A stretch of DNA of 40,138 nt from NCBI RefSeq assembly GCF_008373765.1, contig NZ_VUJW01000003.1:1036638-1076775 (forward strand), written 5' to 3'. Position 1 is the stretch's first letter. Each line of letters begins with the position of its first letter. The position numbers and the translations under genes were made by a program. This document shows, piece after piece, positions 39,682 to 40,138 of this stretch. This DNA comes from Nocardioides antri. Its GTDB lineage: Bacteria > Actinomycetota > Actinomycetes > Propionibacteriales > Nocardioidaceae. Under the pieces are notes generated by a model. It was not told where the DNA came from, searched no databases, and saw nothing but the letters and a program-made list of their open reading frames with translations.

Positions 39682-40080
39682 CTAGGCGTGGTACCGAACC
39701 TCGTACCGGGTACCAACCTCGGCCTGTAACCGCTCTGCCAGTTCGCCCGCGCGTAGGTCCAGTTCCTTCTGGTCCGCCAACCAGTCTTCGTGCGGGCTGT
39801 GGTTGAAGGCATCCATGTCGTTCCGCCAGGACAGCAGGTCTGCGATCAAGGCTTCACTTAGACCTAGTGCTTGTTGAAGCCATGCCGGTTCGTCCGGCAG
39901 TAGTCCCTCGATACCCCACAAAGGACCAGCGCCCTCGTCCCACATGATCTCGAGCTTGCGGCCGTCGACGGTGTAGTCATCCTCGACATCAACCTTCTCG
40001 CCTCGTGGTACTGCAGACCAGTACGGGCCATCCGGGTAGTCGCCGAAGTACGGCGGCGGCGGTGCGTCACGGTCTTCCAT
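39682..40080 (-). CDS. 132-aa acidic hypothetical protein
   Basis: An acidic cytosolic protein (many Asp and Glu, four or more Trp). The first 45 residues are Pro/Asp/Tyr-rich (PPPPYFGDYPDGPYW); the rest is helical: LWGIEGLLPDEPAWLQQALGL, then LIADLLSWRNDMDAFNHSP and AGELAERLQAEVGTRYEVRY. The last part resembles a widespread kind of short actinobacterial protein of unknown role, some of which look like immunity proteins or antitoxins; that is a resemblance, not an assignment. It is flanked on both sides by the 35-bp repeat, as is the next operon. ATG 40080 gives the full frame. Confidence 0.75.
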   Translation of the reverse strand: MEDRDAPPPPYFGDYPDGPYWSAVPRGEKVDVEDDYTVDGRKLEIMWDEGAGPLWGIEGLLPDEPAWLQQALGLSEALIADLLSWRNDMDAFNHSPHEDWLADQKELDLRAGELAERLQAEVGTRYEVRYHA

Positions 40081-40103
40081 GACGACAGTGGACCACGCCA
40101 GCG

Positions 40104-40138
40104 GCGAGCACGCCGAGCGGCAGTAGCGTGCAGCTGCC
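40104..40138 (+). repeat. 35-bp stem-loop repeat ending at the window edge
   Basis: A complete 35-bp unit that differs from the unit at 39606 at a few positions near its first arm (CCGAG for CAGGG); it keeps the GCGGCAGTAGCGTGCAGCTGCC half. It lies 24 bp upstream of the 132-aa gene start and ends on the last base of the window, so more copies may follow. Confidence 0.85.

Noticed and set aside
37739-40138. CRISPR array or integron attC sites
   Set aside because: Repeat spacing is irregular (26, 35, hundreds of bp) with whole genes between copies, there are no cas genes, and the attC terminal consensus is not seen.

Overview
The window is high-GC DNA with an overwhelming G/C third-position bias, dense gene packing, many GTG starts and mycothiol-type accessory genes (a DUF664/DinB protein). 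This fits a high-GC actinobacterium; the gene content and the dispersed hairpin repeat suggest a Nocardioides-like genome (inference, not proven). No rRNA, tRNA, CRISPR array, integrase or transposase was recognised. At least fourteen genes have a TANNNT -10 hexamer whose last base lies 6 or 7 nt before the start codon, the usual layout of leaderless actinobacterial mRNAs; this was used to choose several starts.

Layout. 72-4165: tandem-GNAT acetyltransferase, membrane-anchored Ser/Thr kinase converging on a secreted, membrane-anchored protein, and a PadR regulator with an operator-like promoter. 4245-4312 is a 68-bp near-perfect palindrome just behind an M3 oligopeptidase gene (4314-6272). 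6472-12075 is a surface-protein locus: a TasA/camelysin-like protein, a SipW-type signal peptidase, a large secreted Ig-repeat protein with a similar leader, a small membrane protein and a two-component system. The two secreted-protein genes have promoters that align without gaps over 64 bp. 12082-13705 is an ECF42 sigma factor with its DGPF/YCII partner. 13843-19524 holds an unknown large protein, an SDR lacking the catalytic Tyr, an MFS exporter, DUF1905, an alpha/beta hydrolase, a small membrane protein and a peptidase E-like enzyme.

19525-19947 is a repeat-rich gap. Two cytochrome P450 genes (19948-21228 and 23137-24444, both minus) bracket a DrrAB-type ABC exporter. 24551-27816 is a beta-phosphoglucomutase plus GH65 phosphorylase operon for phosphorolysis of an alpha-glucoside such as maltose or trehalose. 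27829-29372 holds an AhpD-like protein, a YhhN protein and a coiled-coil small protein. At about 29.93 kb the C-terminal halves of an aspartoacylase-family gene and a RimK ligase gene abut head to head with both N-terminal halves missing, as expected from a deletion across a divergent pair (or an assembly error). Inverted copies of a dispersed hairpin repeat follow, then MFS, GH25 lipoprotein, thioredoxin, SHOCT, phosphotransferase, SDR, pterin carbinolamine dehydratase and DinB genes, and a 45-aa protein.

The right end is accessory in character: an mraY gene standing outside any dcw cluster, then a lower-GC segment (about 37.7 kb to the end) where unknown minus-strand genes (a Cys/His-rich 55-aa protein, a 511-aa protein with a HEPN-like motif, an acidic 132-aa protein) are separated by copies of a 35-bp stem-loop repeat. 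The last copy ends on the final base of the window, so the array may continue. This repeat-punctuated island and the SipW/TasA-like locus with its duplicated promoter are the best candidates for an undescribed system.
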